DNA of 64,000 nucleotides from Chitinispirillum alkaliphilum (GCA_001045525.1 LDWW01000008.1:1-64000), one strand, 5' to 3'; shown: positions 9,635 through 18,320, counted from the first letter of the stretch. A program made the numbers and translations. Notes: generated by a model from the letters alone, not told the origin.

Positions 9635-9774
9635 AACAGGTTCTCCTGCATTTTACAAAAAAATTACATTCTTCAGCTGGGATTTGTAAAAAATAAAACC
9701 ATTACTCTCCTTTTGATAACATTATACGATACCAACCGGGATTATTACAGCCCTAAATCCCAAATAGTCGCATC

Positions 9775-9864
9775 AAGCTCATGAAATGAGTTTCTCAAGC
9801 CCCAAACACACCGGGTTATCAGCCTGAACCTCAAACCATTTCCCAGGGCATTAAAGCTCATGAA
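9775..9864. repeat. Pair of 11-bp direct repeats in a divergent intergenic region
   Basis: The sequence AAGCTCATGAA occurs at 9775-9785 and again at 9854-9864, 79 bases apart. Both lie in the 292-base gap between fapA (leftward) and the Yip1-like gene (rightward). The first copy continues into a small inverted repeat (CTCAT-GAA-ATGAG). The gap must hold both promoters, so these could be regulator sites, but chance is not excluded. Nothing else recognisable is in this gap. Confidence 0.35.
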
Positions 9865-9926
9865 TTATATTTATTGTCGATATGCGATAAAAAACCGCTC
9901 AACCTTCACTTTGATCGGAAATATTA

Positions 9927-10655
9927 GTGAACTGTTCAAAATGCAAAACACCCCTCACACCATCGGCAAAGTTGTGTTCTGCATGCGGACACATATCCGG
10001 CAGCCTTAAATCTGTACACTACTCAGGAGCTAACCCCTGGGAAGGCGATGAGAATCAGCAACAGCAGCCACTTAAAACCCTGCTTAAATCCATCTTGGGA
10101 ATAATGGTGAAACCAAAAGAATTTTTCTCCGAAATTCGGGAAAAGAAAAATTCGGGTATTTTGCAATCCATTATTTTTGCCCTCTTCTGCACGGGTATCG
10201 CCATAAGTGCAGAATTGCTCTGGACTATCATTATCTCCGGAGAAACAACCGGTTCCATTTCAGACCGATTAACACCATCAAGCCTGATCAATTCTCCTAT
10301 AATGCTTTTTGTCAAACTTTTTTTTGCAACAATTTACATCCACAGTGTAGCATTTGTTTTCCGGTTCAGGAAAAAGCCCCTCTCCTCGACCTTCAAAATT
10401 GTTGCATACTCTCAGGCTGCGTTTCTTTTCAGACTTGTACCACTGGCCGGAAATACAATAGCAATCATCGCCTGGATATACCTTATTGTTCTTGGAATCA
10501 GCATAGTCCATAGCACTTCCAGGGTCAAAACAGGGCTTGCCCTTTTGCTGCCAGCCTTCATATTACCTGTGTTTCTTTTTATATTTCTTTCTTTAGCCCT
10601 TGTAGGGGGATTATTACCCGAACTTCTCTACTATAATTTTTACCACATTCTGTAA
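9927..10655 (+). CDS. Zinc-ribbon Yip1-family membrane protein
   Basis: Residues 3-21 form a short zinc ribbon with two CxxC pairs (C-S-K-C and C-S-A-C). About 45 polar residues follow, then a five-helix membrane domain (about 80-240) of the Yip1 type, with the amphipathic lead-in K-P-K-E-F-F typical of bacterial Yip1 proteins. The role of bacterial Yip1 proteins is not established; they are integral inner-membrane proteins. The start is GTG at 9927 with only a weak purine stretch upstream. It sits alone on the plus strand, 58 bases before fliN, whose own promoter lies between them. Confidence 0.75.
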   Translation: MNCSKCKTPLTPSAKLCSACGHISGSLKSVHYSGANPWEGDENQQQQPLKTLLKSILGIMVKPKEFFSEIREKKNSGILQSIIFALFCTGIAISAELLWTIIISGETTGSISDRLTPSSLINSPIMLFVKLFFATIYIHSVAFVFRFRKKPLSSTFKIVAYSQAAFLFRLVPLAGNTIAIIAWIYLIVLGISIVHSTSRVKTGLALLLPAFILPVFLFIFLSLALVGGLLPELLYYNFYHIL

Positions 10656-10661
10656 ACCAAC

Positions 10662-10690
10662 TTGACTTGTTGATGAAATAAAAGTATCAT
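10662..10690 (+). promoter_or_regulatory. Sigma70-like promoter for fliN
   Basis: A -35 box TTGACT (10662-10667) and a -10 box TATCAT (10685-10690) are separated by 17 bases. The -10 box ends 22 bases before the fliN ATG, which leaves a very short leader containing a GAGG ribosome site. The match is by inspection only. Confidence 0.5.
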
Positions 10691-10712
10691 TTGAGTATTA
10701 AGAGGATTCGTT

Positions 10713-10970
10713 ATGGGACAAATAAAAATGCTTCTCGATGTAAATGTGCCGATGAAAGTGCAACTCGGCAGTACCACCATGAGTATCAGGGAACTGCTAA
10801 ACCTGAAAAAGGGCAGCCTTGTTAAGCTTGACCGCATGGCTGGAGAGGCGATAGATGTATATATCAGCGATAAAATGCTGGCCAAAGGGGAAGTAACGGT
10901 AGTAAATGACAGGCTCTCCGTACGCATAAGCCAGCTCTACGGTGCAAAAGAGAAATTTAAACACCTCTGA
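10713..10970 (+). CDS. fliN: Short FliN/SpoA-domain protein (flagellar motor switch)
   Basis: The 85-residue product is a single SpoA (SPOA/FliN C-terminal) domain: L-D-V-N-V-P-M-K-V-Q-L-G opens it, L-x-L-K-x-G-S-L-V-x-L-D forms the core, and G-E-V-x-V-V-N-D-x-x-x-V-R-I near the end is the classic signature. In the flagellar motor FliN forms the lower C-ring with FliM and binds CheY or export components. The protein is about the length of the conserved FliN core, with no N-terminal extension. No fliM or other flagellar structural gene adjoins it here, so a SpoA-domain protein from another export system is the alternative. It ends 27 bases before the convergent outer-membrane protein gene. Confidence 0.85.
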   Translation: MGQIKMLLDVNVPMKVQLGSTTMSIRELLNLKKGSLVKLDRMAGEAIDVYISDKMLAKGEVTVVNDRLSVRISQLYGAKEKFKHL

Positions 10971-10997
10971 TACGGATTTTATTTTCGGGATTCGGGT

Positions 10998-12062
10998 TTA
11001 AAACTTTACCCCAAAACTCAGCCTGAGTGGTGAGTGATCCAGCTGATCAAAGCGAAAGGCATAATCCAGATGATAATTTCTGTACCTTATACCTGCTCCC
11101 ATTGTAGGCACCTTGTCTGACAATCCAGCCCTGAAACTCACAGTTTCCCAAAACTCCCCTTCAAGCCCGATGTGATAGGTAAGACTATACCCGTTTTGAA
11201 TCGCCCCTGAGATGACCCAGTTTGCACCAGCTATACCGCTCTTATCGGTATAAGTAATCCCATACATCTGAACTCCATGAACCGGTTCACGGTACTCCCG
11301 TTTCCCCGAGCCATCATCAGAATGTGTCCAGGTAATCTGGGACGGCACTATGTTTCTCCATGAAAATCCCAGGGTCAGCTGTCTGGAAACAATCTTTCTC
11401 GCAAAATCATAATCGATACCAAACCTTACCAGCATGCCGATATCAAAGGTTGCATTCATTCCTAAACGCACTTTATCATCCAGGTGCATGGTTTGCCACA
11501 AACCCCTGAAATTTATACCAGCAGCAAAATCTGCACTCCTTGGAAGTCCTGAAGCTGCAGCCCGGGGCATAGAAAGGGGAAACAACCTGCTCAGTGACAG
11601 GACAATCATCTGATGGGTATTGTACAAATAGCCAACGCCACTGCCATCTGGCCGAAGATTTGGGTCATGCAGTCTCTCAAGATATGTACCACTTAAAGTG
11701 TCCCATTTTGTGATCATCCCGCTGTAGTAGGGAATCCAGAGACCCGAAAACCCCATGGAATTCTGAATCGGGGCCGCAAATGCAAAAACCCCATGATGTG
11801 AAAGCCCCCAGAAAAGATTTGCATATTCTGCAGATATCTCAAAATCAGAACTCATGGATGATGCCGCTGGGTTCCAGTGGGATGAAACGGCTCTTCCGGG
11901 AAGAGCCACTCCGGCATCACCCATTGCAGAAATGGCTGCACCTACCGGCAAGTAACTCATCTCCCCGGCATACCTGATCTCATCACTCCATGAGCAAACA
12001 AAAAGCCCATGAGACAAAAGAATCATTACCGAAAAAAACAACAACCTGCGAAAAAAGGTCAA
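10998..12062 (-). CDS. PorV/UPF0164-like outer-membrane beta-barrel protein
   Basis: The protein has the hallmark start of this family: a signal peptide, then G-A-A-I-S-A-M-G-D-A-G-V-A and a W-N-P-A-A motif. A series of amphipathic beta strands follows, ending in the terminal phenylalanine expected of an outer-membrane barrel. The open frame runs to 12149, but that would overlap yjbQ by 86 bases. A TTG at 12062, one base after the yjbQ stop and with GGAG just upstream, gives an excellent signal peptide (F-F-R-R-L-L-F-F-S then hydrophobic), so I start there (354 residues). It is the third gene of the M23-yjbQ-barrel run. Function is unknown; relatives serve as transport channels or type IX-secretion shuttles in Bacteroidota. 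Confidence 0.75.
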   Translation of the reverse strand: MTFFRRLLFFSVMILLSHGLFVCSWSDEIRYAGEMSYLPVGAAISAMGDAGVALPGRAVSSHWNPAASSMSSDFEISAEYANLFWGLSHHGVFAFAAPIQNSMGFSGLWIPYYSGMITKWDTLSGTYLERLHDPNLRPDGSGVGYLYNTHQMIVLSLSRLFPLSMPRAAASGLPRSADFAAGINFRGLWQTMHLDDKVRLGMNATFDIGMLVRFGIDYDFARKIVSRQLTLGFSWRNIVPSQITWTHSDDGSGKREYREPVHGVQMYGITYTDKSGIAGANWVISGAIQNGYSLTYHIGLEGEFWETVSFRAGLSDKVPTMGAGIRYRNYHLDYAFRFDQLDHSPLRLSFGVKF

Positions 12063-12063
12063 A

Positions 12064-12471
12064 TCACTCTCCGATAACGGTAACAGAGCAGCGCCTTGAG
12101 CTTCGGGGCCCATCGAATTCACAAAAATAAACCGATTGCCAGGTTCCAAGAACCAGTAATTTATCAGTTATGGGAATCTGAACACTAAACCCTACCAAAG
12201 AAGCTTTAATGTGACTGTCGCTGTTTCCCTCCGCATGCCTGAACTGCGGATCTCTGTCCACCATTTTATTTAATTTGTAAAAAAAATCCCTTCCAACATC
12301 CGGGTCTGCATTCTCATTAATTGTGAGTCCGGATGTTGTATGAAGGCTGGAGACCATGCAAATACCCCTGCTTATGCCACTTGAGCTGATGACACGCTGC
12401 ACAGAAGAGGTGATATCAATCCACTCTGTGCGGCTTTTGGTTGATAGGGGGATTTCATCGTACACGACCAT
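12064..12471 (-). CDS. yjbQ: YjbQ/UPF0047 family protein
   Basis: The 135-residue protein carries the UPF0047 signature, including S-L-H-T-T-S-G-L-T-I-N-E-N-A-D-P-D-V and the terminal half with G-N-S-D-S-H-I-K-A-S-L-V-G and L-G-T-W-Q-x-V-Y-F-C-E-F-D-G-P-R. Members were linked to secondary thiamine-phosphate synthase activity; their main cellular role is still unclear. It is full length. The ATG at 12471 has GGGAGAA upstream. The next gene, a barrel protein, begins one base after its stop, while the M23 peptidase gene ends 80 bases upstream. Confidence 0.9.
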   Translation of the reverse strand: MVVYDEIPLSTKSRTEWIDITSSVQRVISSSGISRGICMVSSLHTTSGLTINENADPDVGRDFFYKLNKMVDRDPQFRHAEGNSDSHIKASLVGFSVQIPITDKLLVLGTWQSVYFCEFDGPRSSRRCSVTVIGE

Positions 12472-12551
12472 TATTTCTCCCTTCTCTGATATGAATTATA
12501 CCATTAATGTACAAAAAAGAGAATTTTTTTTCGAAGCATTTTCTGAGGAGA

Positions 12552-13484
12552 TCAATCCATTAATACATCTGAGGACAAAATAAACGCAAGTGGATTAACT
12601 GTTCTGCCATTTTTATGTACCTCGTAATGGAGGTGAGGACCAGTACTCATGCCTGTGGTACCGATGTACCCGATCAACTCACCCCTTCTGACTACCTGGC
12701 CTGCAGATACAGTGTATTTATGAAGATGGGCATACAGGGTTCTGTATTCTCCATCATTGTGGTCCAGTATTACAGTCCTGCCAAACTGATGCCTTGAACC
12801 CGCAAAGTGTACTTTACCGTTGGCTGTGGCAAATACCGGGGTCCATGTCTGATTTGCAATATCTATACCCCGATGAAATATTCTTCTTCCTGTAAAAGGA
12901 TGTTGCCTATAACCGTAACCCGAAGTGAGTCGCCCAAAGGCAGGCCAAATAGCAGGGCGCTGAGACCAGCGATAATGCTTCTCACCAACAATCTCACTCA
13001 TCTGTGAAAATGTCGATTCGAGCAATTCCGAACGACGCAGAAGATCTGCCAGCTCATATCTCAGTTCAACTGACCTGTACGCAACATTATCCAGAAGATA
13101 GGATGAGATAAGTTCATCCCGAGAGGGTTTTCCACCGATACCAGCCAATCGGACATCTTTGCTTATATGATCGAGCCCATACTTTATTCTGGCTAAATCT
13201 TCATACTCTGCAATAGTTTCGAGCCTGCCGGCTTCCTGCTTGATCTCCTTCTCCAAAGAGCTGACTTTGTTGAGCAATTTGTTATTTTCAAGCTGTTGTT
13301 CATACACCCCAAGCTTTGCTAAACCAAGCGAAGAGCTGAAATATACCAATCTGCCAAAACCAACCAGCCCTGCAAGGCAGAGAACAACCATCACCAATAC
13401 AAAACTGGATGTAACGGTTACCTGCTTTAACCTTAAGCGTGACTCGGAAGTTGCCAGTAAAATTTTCCAATTTTTATTTTTCAT
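12552..13484 (-). CDS. M23/LytM-family metallopeptidase with membrane anchor
   Basis: A membrane helix (about 28-50) is followed by a periplasmic coiled coil (about 60-165), then an M23 peptidase domain (about 190-300). The zinc ligands are visible: H in F-H-R-G-I-D-I and the H-x-H of G-P-H-L-H-Y-E-V, with a further H in Y-A-H-L-H. The enzyme family cleaves peptide cross-links in peptidoglycan. The coiled-coil/M23 layout resembles MepM or the EnvC/NlpD group, and since the zinc ligands are intact it is likely an active endopeptidase. The ATG at 13484 is preferred over a GTG three codons upstream (13493) because AGGTG lies at suitable distance. It is first in a three-gene minus-strand run. Confidence 0.9.
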   Translation of the reverse strand: MKNKNWKILLATSESRLRLKQVTVTSSFVLVMVVLCLAGLVGFGRLVYFSSSLGLAKLGVYEQQLENNKLLNKVSSLEKEIKQEAGRLETIAEYEDLARIKYGLDHISKDVRLAGIGGKPSRDELISSYLLDNVAYRSVELRYELADLLRRSELLESTFSQMSEIVGEKHYRWSQRPAIWPAFGRLTSGYGYRQHPFTGRRIFHRGIDIANQTWTPVFATANGKVHFAGSRHQFGRTVILDHNDGEYRTLYAHLHKYTVSAGQVVRRGELIGYIGTTGMSTGPHLHYEVHKNGRTVNPLAFILSSDVLMD

Positions 13485-13621
13485 TCCGCGCACCTGAAAT
13501 CATGGTATTCTTTCCCTATCTTATATTCTAACAGTAATACAGGAAATTACCAAGTAGAATTTGACAGAAACTTAAAATATATATTGCAAAGAGCTTAATC
13601 AGCACTTTTTCACCATCGGAG

Positions 13622-14626
13622 TTAACCTGCACCTCCGCTGACCACTTCTCTCTGGCTAAAAACGATCCTGATCAACTCCGTTTTATCAATCACACCGTAC
13701 GCTTCCCCACTTTCCGACACACAAAGGGAATACCTTGGAAAACCAGGCCCGATCACTCTGAAACAATCAAGCAGTGTTGTAGAAGCCTCAAACCTTGGAA
13801 GCGCCCTTGTAATTGAAGCGATAACGGAGTTTTTATCGCCGGATGCAATATCAATAAGTCTTGCATACCCGGCAGCAAAACTGCAATCATCATCGAAAAG
13901 CACCACATCTTCATCGTTTTTTAACACAGGTATAATTTCTGAAATGGGTTGTGAGATCTTTAAGCACCCGTTTCTCTTGTGCCACTCATCAAAACTTATT
14001 GCGATCTCCCTCACTGTACGTTCCTTGAATTCTAAGAGATTATTGATCACTTGGTCCGCACCTCCAACAAGCGTGCCTCTTCTGGCTCCCTCACCTGCTA
14101 TCAGAAGCATCTCCTCCTTCACTTTTATTCTATAGGATTGCCCTTCCACCAAATTAAGCCTCTTGAATAACCCTGCAATATAGGAGAGTAGCATCGAAAA
14201 TGGAAGTAAGAGCATGTACAACACAGAAAGTATCGGGATAGCTTTTAATGTCAAGCGGAAGGAATAGATCCTGAAAAGTGTTTTGGGAAGCATCTCACCA
14301 AACACCACCATCACCGGGGTAAGGATCCACGACTCGGGGGAAGGCAGCCGTGTAAGGTCAATAGGAACGACTCTGTCCAAAGCCAGCACCAAATTAACAA
14401 ACGCGAGCGTGGCTCCGACATTGAATATATTATTTCCTATTAGTATTGTTGTTAAGAATCGGTCTTTGTGATTCATCATATACAAGGCAAGACGAGCCGA
14501 GAGGTTGCCCTGCGCAGCGCTATGAGAAACTTTCAGTGGATTCCAGGACACAAACCCCGTTTCAGATCCGGAAAAAAAGGATGAGCCAACAATACAAACA
14601 ATGAGTATAAAAAACAGTTGTAGCAT
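13622..14626 (-). CDS. CNNM (DUF21) transmembrane protein, CorC/HlyC-like
   Basis: The N-terminal half (about 1-165) is a DUF21/CNNM membrane domain with four helices and the conserved S-G-S-E-T-G-F and N-N-x-x-N-V signatures and a F-G-E-M-L-P-K-T motif. A cytoplasmic part (about 185-325) sits where a CBS pair is expected but is divergent. CNNM proteins are linked to magnesium or cobalt export. The usual CorC_HlyC C-terminal domain is missing, making this shorter (334 residues) than typical 430-residue members. It stands alone between the M23 run and the cell-wall salvage operon. Confidence 0.8.
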   Translation of the reverse strand: MLQLFFILIVCIVGSSFFSGSETGFVSWNPLKVSHSAAQGNLSARLALYMMNHKDRFLTTILIGNNIFNVGATLAFVNLVLALDRVVPIDLTRLPSPESWILTPVMVVFGEMLPKTLFRIYSFRLTLKAIPILSVLYMLLLPFSMLLSYIAGLFKRLNLVEGQSYRIKVKEEMLLIAGEGARRGTLVGGADQVINNLLEFKERTVREIAISFDEWHKRNGCLKISQPISEIIPVLKNDEDVVLFDDDCSFAAGYARLIDIASGDKNSVIASITRALPRFEASTTLLDCFRVIGPGFPRYSLCVSESGEAYGVIDKTELIRIVFSQREVVSGGAG

Positions 14627-14713
14627 GCGTTTCCAAACTTGTTCAGTAGTACTCTTTCGATATATTTGAAAAAAAGAGAGAGAGAAAAACTACGGCTTTG
14701 ACATCAAACAGCA

Positions 14714-15718
14714 TTACATGGACACTTCTCTAAGAGAGTTACTTCTCAAACGACACTCAGAAACCACCATAGACAACTCGCTGCAATCGGGTAAAAAGCC
14801 AAGTACCCACTCCAGTCTTTCCAATGCAACCGGTATAAAGCGTTGGTAATGGGTTTTATTCTTGTGAACAGTGAGATTTCCATACGCTCCAAGAGCCTGC
14901 ATCAGCCGTTGCGCACAACAAATCCAAAAAGCCCTTTGGGTCATGGAGTTTAAAGAGTACCGGTCTTTGTAATATTCAAAAAGTTGCTTACTCACGGATG
15001 TGTCCAGCTCAGAGATATAGGGATCGAACAAAAGTGAAGCAAGATCATACTCCTCGGGACCGAGCCGTGCTCCCTGATAGTCCACAAACCGAATATGGTT
15101 ATTCAAAATGAGAATATTCTCAGATTGAAAATCTCTGTGGATAAGACACTGCTTTAGACTTTTTGCTTCCAGAGCAAGGTTTCTTCTCTGCTGATCCCAT
15201 TTTGGCCCCAAAAGCTGCCCGCAGCCGCAATACTCTCTTACACAGTGATGAGCAAAATAGTCAGTTTCCCAGAGAAAGGTATCGAAATCCATCTCCCTTG
15301 ATTTCACTATTTTCCCCTCAGAGATATCAAGAGAGTTCCATTGGTGAAGAGCATCCAGAACCTGTTTATACATATGTATTATTTTTTCTTTGTTTCCCGC
15401 GTTATCGCTGCAAAACCGCTTAAGCGTCATTGAACCCAAATCTTCTTCAAGAATCAAGCCACAATTCTCATCAGAGTTATATATAGAGGGCAAAAACCTT
15501 GCCCCATCCTTTAACTCTTTACCGATCTCAAGAAATCTGGCCCAATCCTCATCCGCACTGTCCCATACTACCAGAATACAGGATCGGTCATCTTTGGACA
15601 AGCGTACAAAATAACGCTGTGAAGCAGCCTGACCGGCAAGCTCAACGTTCCAGTCTTTGGTATTGAAATTCTCTATTGTGCTTTTAAGAAAATCGATCTG
15701 AACTGGTGTTAATTCCAT
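14714..15718 (-). CDS. amgK: Aminoglycoside-phosphotransferase-fold sugar kinase, AmgK-like
   Basis: The protein has the APH fold with the catalytic loop L-I-H-R-D-F-Q-S-E-N-I-L and the metal-binding F-V-D-Y-Q-G-A-R-L-G-P-x-x-Y-D-L-A-S, the exact arrangement seen in AmgK anomeric MurNAc/GlcNAc kinases. AmgK makes MurNAc-1-phosphate for MurU. Its partner MurU-like gene lies just upstream (27-base gap), and NamZ before that, which strengthens the assignment. The open frame begins at TTG 15739; the ATG at 15718 matches the family's start better (334 residues). A related kinase acting on another sugar is the main alternative. Confidence 0.78.
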   Translation of the reverse strand: MELTPVQIDFLKSTIENFNTKDWNVELAGQAASQRYFVRLSKDDRSCILVVWDSADEDWARFLEIGKELKDGARFLPSIYNSDENCGLILEEDLGSMTLKRFCSDNAGNKEKIIHMYKQVLDALHQWNSLDISEGKIVKSREMDFDTFLWETDYFAHHCVREYCGCGQLLGPKWDQQRRNLALEAKSLKQCLIHRDFQSENILILNNHIRFVDYQGARLGPEEYDLASLLFDPYISELDTSVSKQLFEYYKDRYSLNSMTQRAFWICCAQRLMQALGAYGNLTVHKNKTHYQRFIPVALERLEWVLGFLPDCSELSMVVSECRLRSNSLREVSM

Positions 15719-15745
15719 ACAAAAACCCGCTATCTTCAAAAAAAC

Positions 15746-16675
15746 TTAAAATTCAACATTACCCCAGGGTGTCACAATAGTACGACTGACCCTCCCCTTC
15801 ACTTCTCCCCCGGGCCAAATCACACACCTCTCAACGGATGCATCATCTGAGAATTTACCCTGCTCCACCCAGCTGTATGGACCAATATTCTCCAGAATCT
15901 CTGAGCCGATATCTCTGTTACAACAAATTTTTTTCTCAAAATCGCAATCCATCCCAGAAGGTATATCAAGAGAAACAAGCCTGTCCATGTAATCGAAATG
16001 CAACTGCGCATAGGCTTTCGGTGTGCCTATATCGATCCAGTAATCGGTATCCGGAAACTCCACTCCAACACCTAACCCAAGCTCCAGAGCTTTTTTCCAT
16101 ACAGGAAGAATCGAAAAGTCCTCAGCACTAACCAGCTCAAGAAACTCTTTTCGGTAAAAGGCACATCCGGTAAAATCACCCCGTGACACCCCCTTCGGGT
16201 AGATTTTCTCCGGTGAAACCACATCAATATATGATAAGGTCTCGGTGTCATAGAGAATAGTGCCTCTATTCTTTGAGGGGACGGTGACAAGTGAACAGAT
16301 ATTGGAGGATTGCCTGAACCGCTCACCCATTTCACGAATATTGAAATTATTCACCATGTCCACGTTCATTATGAAAAATGTATCATCCCCGGCCAAGAAT
16401 TCCCTGGCAAAGTCAAATGCACCACCGGTACCCCTTATAGAATCAGCTTCATGGAAAATTCTGAACGGGATATGAGAATTTGAAGCCACACTTTCGATCT
16501 GCTGGTGAAAATAGTGCGTATTTACCGCTAAATCACAAAAACCCTGTTGCCTTAGAAATCTTAAATTTCTCATCAATAACGGTTCTCCGCAAACCGGGAC
16601 CAGTGCTTTGGGGACATGATCGGTAATGGGTTTTAATCTGGTACCAAACCCCGCACATAAAATAAAACCTCTCAT
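15746..16675 (-). CDS. murU: NDP-sugar nucleotidyltransferase, MurU-like
   Basis: The first residues carry the nucleotidyltransferase signature L-C-A-G-F-G-T-R-L-K-P-I-T followed by P-K-A-L-V-P-V. The metal-binding motif M-N-V-D-M lies near residue 105, and a D-Y-W-I-D-I-G-T-P motif near 220. At 309 residues it is somewhat longer than MurU (about 220-230), with an added C-terminal part that looks like a short left-handed beta-helix. In the salvage route it would convert MurNAc-1-phosphate and UTP to UDP-MurNAc. Its ATG overlaps the NamZ stop as TGATG. The general family also includes mannose- and glucose-1-phosphate enzymes, so the substrate call depends on the operon. Confidence 0.78.
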   Translation of the reverse strand: MRGFILCAGFGTRLKPITDHVPKALVPVCGEPLLMRNLRFLRQQGFCDLAVNTHYFHQQIESVASNSHIPFRIFHEADSIRGTGGAFDFAREFLAGDDTFFIMNVDMVNNFNIREMGERFRQSSNICSLVTVPSKNRGTILYDTETLSYIDVVSPEKIYPKGVSRGDFTGCAFYRKEFLELVSAEDFSILPVWKKALELGLGVGVEFPDTDYWIDIGTPKAYAQLHFDYMDRLVSLDIPSGMDCDFEKKICCNRDIGSEILENIGPYSWVEQGKFSDDASVERCVIWPGGEVKGRVSRTIVTPWGNVEF

Positions 16676-17853
16676 CAGGGCTGCTCCCGGTAATGAGCCA
16701 CTGTTCCAATTAGTTCTTCAAAGGGGCCATATTCTGAGAGCCACTGAGCCCTCAGCTCTGCAGCGGAAACGCCCTGCATCAAAGCTTCCCTCACATTACT
16801 GTTTCCAATCAGTATATCAAAGGGTAGTTTTTCATACTCATATTCGTAGGGAGGCTGTTTCCACTCAAACTCTTCAGGATACTCCCGTATCAGAGCCCCA
16901 ATTATTGCAACACTCACCTCTACGGAATTGAAACGGTGGGGGTCGGTTACATGTATCTGAAAACCCCTGCAATATTTTCCGCTCCACTTTTGAAACGAGG
17001 GTATAAAATCATGTTCCCTCAAAATACACCCCTTTATCTGATTACCCTGCAGATGACGTCTGAGTTGATCATGACGGATAAAGGGAGCCCCGAACAGTTC
17101 AAATGGACGTGTTGTCCCACGCCCTTCGGAGATATTTGTCGCCTCCAGCAGAACCTGACCCGGGTAAACAATTGCGGTATCAACGGTGGGCATATTTGGT
17201 GACGGCAAAACCCAGGGCAGTCCGGTCTGTGACCATAGCGAGTTTCTCCACCACCCCTCCATCCACCTGATATTCAAATCGACTTCCTGATAATAGAGTT
17301 TTTGTAAAATTAAAGCCATCTCACCCATGGTGAGGCGATGACACAGAGGTATAGGAGCCCCGCCTACAAATGAATAAAATTCTTCACTCATTACAGGTCC
17401 GTCTGCACTTAAAGCTCCAATTGGATTTGGACGATCCAGTACCCAAAGAGGGATCCCCTGATCAGCGCAGGCTTCCATACACCACTTCAGTGTCCAGATA
17501 TAGGTATAGGGTCTTGCTCCCACATCCTGCACATCGAAAATGAGTGCATCCAAACCGTTTAGCATCTCTTTTGTAGGTTTTCGCACTTTTCCGTATAGGC
17601 TATATACAGGTATCTTCAGTTTGGGGTGAACAGCACCTTCCCACTCAATCATATTATCCTGGGTCTGACCATATAAGCCGTGCTGAGGCCCAAAAATTGC
17701 TGCAAGTATACATTTATTACTCTGGGAGAGGAAATCTACAATATGAACATAATCACTTGTTACCGAAGCAGCATGGCACACAACTCCGACCCGTTTTTCC
17801 TCCAGCGCAGCAGGAAAATCACTGATAAGAGTATCTAGGGCAAACTTGGTCAT
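16675..17853 (-). CDS. namZ: NamZ-family exo-beta-N-acetylmuramidase (DUF1343, GH171)
   Basis: The 392-residue protein matches DUF1343/NamZ throughout: F-G-P-Q-H-G-L-Y-G near residue 75, a F-D-V-Q-D-V-G-A-R-P-Y-T-Y motif near 125, L-D-R-P-N-P-I-G near 163, and a conserved G-R-G-T-T-R-P-F-E-L-F-G near 255. NamZ releases single MurNAc residues from the non-reducing ends of peptidoglycan glycans. Known Bacteroidota and Bacillus members are usually exported, but here no signal peptide is seen (the N-terminus is M-T-K-F-A-L-D-T). The enzyme may thus act in the cytoplasm on imported fragments. It leads the operon with murU and amgK; AAGGAA precedes the ATG at 17853. Confidence 0.88.
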   Translation of the reverse strand: MTKFALDTLISDFPAALEEKRVGVVCHAASVTSDYVHIVDFLSQSNKCILAAIFGPQHGLYGQTQDNMIEWEGAVHPKLKIPVYSLYGKVRKPTKEMLNGLDALIFDVQDVGARPYTYIWTLKWCMEACADQGIPLWVLDRPNPIGALSADGPVMSEEFYSFVGGAPIPLCHRLTMGEMALILQKLYYQEVDLNIRWMEGWWRNSLWSQTGLPWVLPSPNMPTVDTAIVYPGQVLLEATNISEGRGTTRPFELFGAPFIRHDQLRRHLQGNQIKGCILREHDFIPSFQKWSGKYCRGFQIHVTDPHRFNSVEVSVAIIGALIREYPEEFEWKQPPYEYEYEKLPFDILIGNSNVREALMQGVSAAELRAQWLSEYGPFEELIGTVAHYREQP

Positions 17854-18008
17854 ACAAGGTTCCTTTCTTAAATTGATTCTGCTTACTAAGAGGAAAATAC
17901 TATTGCTGCTGAGATTAGGAAAGAGCCAGTATAGGTTTCTTTATCCAGGTTTTTTCTCAAGATACAAGGCTCTCTCTCTCATAACAGAACAGTTTTACAC
18001 AACCAGAC

Positions 18009-18038
18009 TTGATTTCTCATTTACACATAGTTTATTTT
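18009..18038 (+). promoter_or_regulatory. Candidate sigma70-like promoter for rpsU
   Basis: TTGATT (18009-18014) and TATTTT (18033-18038) are spaced by 18 bases, with the -10 box ending 47 bases before the rpsU ATG. The layout repeats that seen before rplM, rpmB and rpmE in this window, which supports it. Confidence 0.4.
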
Positions 18039-18085
18039 TCTATATCTGTTAAAAACTTTAAAAATTGGAAAGAAGGTGAATTTGC

Positions 18086-18295
18086 ATGAATGGTATCGTT
18101 GTAAGGGAAGATGAAGCATTTGAAAAAGCACTCCGTCGTTTCAGTAAAACATGCGAAAGGGCTGGTATTCTTTCAGATGTCAAAAAATATCGCCATTACG
18201 AAAAACCCAGCGAAGAGAAAAAAAGACGCCTTAACTCTTCAAAGCGCAAACGACTCCGCGATGAAAAAAGAATGTCCTGGCGAAATGAGCGCTAA
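18086..18295 (+). CDS. rpsU: 30S ribosomal protein bS21
   Basis: The 69-residue basic protein has the S21 signature V-R-E-D-E-A-F-E-K-A-L-R-R-F with the lysine/arginine-rich tail. S21 joins the 30S platform near the anti-Shine-Dalgarno region and helps initiation. The ATG has AAGGTGA upstream. It is a monocistronic gene, bounded by its own candidate promoter and a strong terminator. Confidence 0.95.
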   Translation: MNGIVVREDEAFEKALRRFSKTCERAGILSDVKKYRHYEKPSEEKKRRLNSSKRKRLRDEKRMSWRNER

Positions 18296-18320
18296 ACTCG
18301 TTTCGAGATAAAAAATAACA

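Noticed and set aside
9849-9880. Sigma28-like (flagellar) promoter: TAAAG and CGATAT boxes upstream of the Yip1-like gene
   Set aside because: The spacing between the boxes is about five bases longer than the family allows and the boxes match only partly.
10998-12149. Upstream start (12149) for the outer-membrane protein
   Set aside because: It would overlap yjbQ by 86 bases and hide the signal peptide; the TTG at 12062 gives a proper one right after the yjbQ stop.
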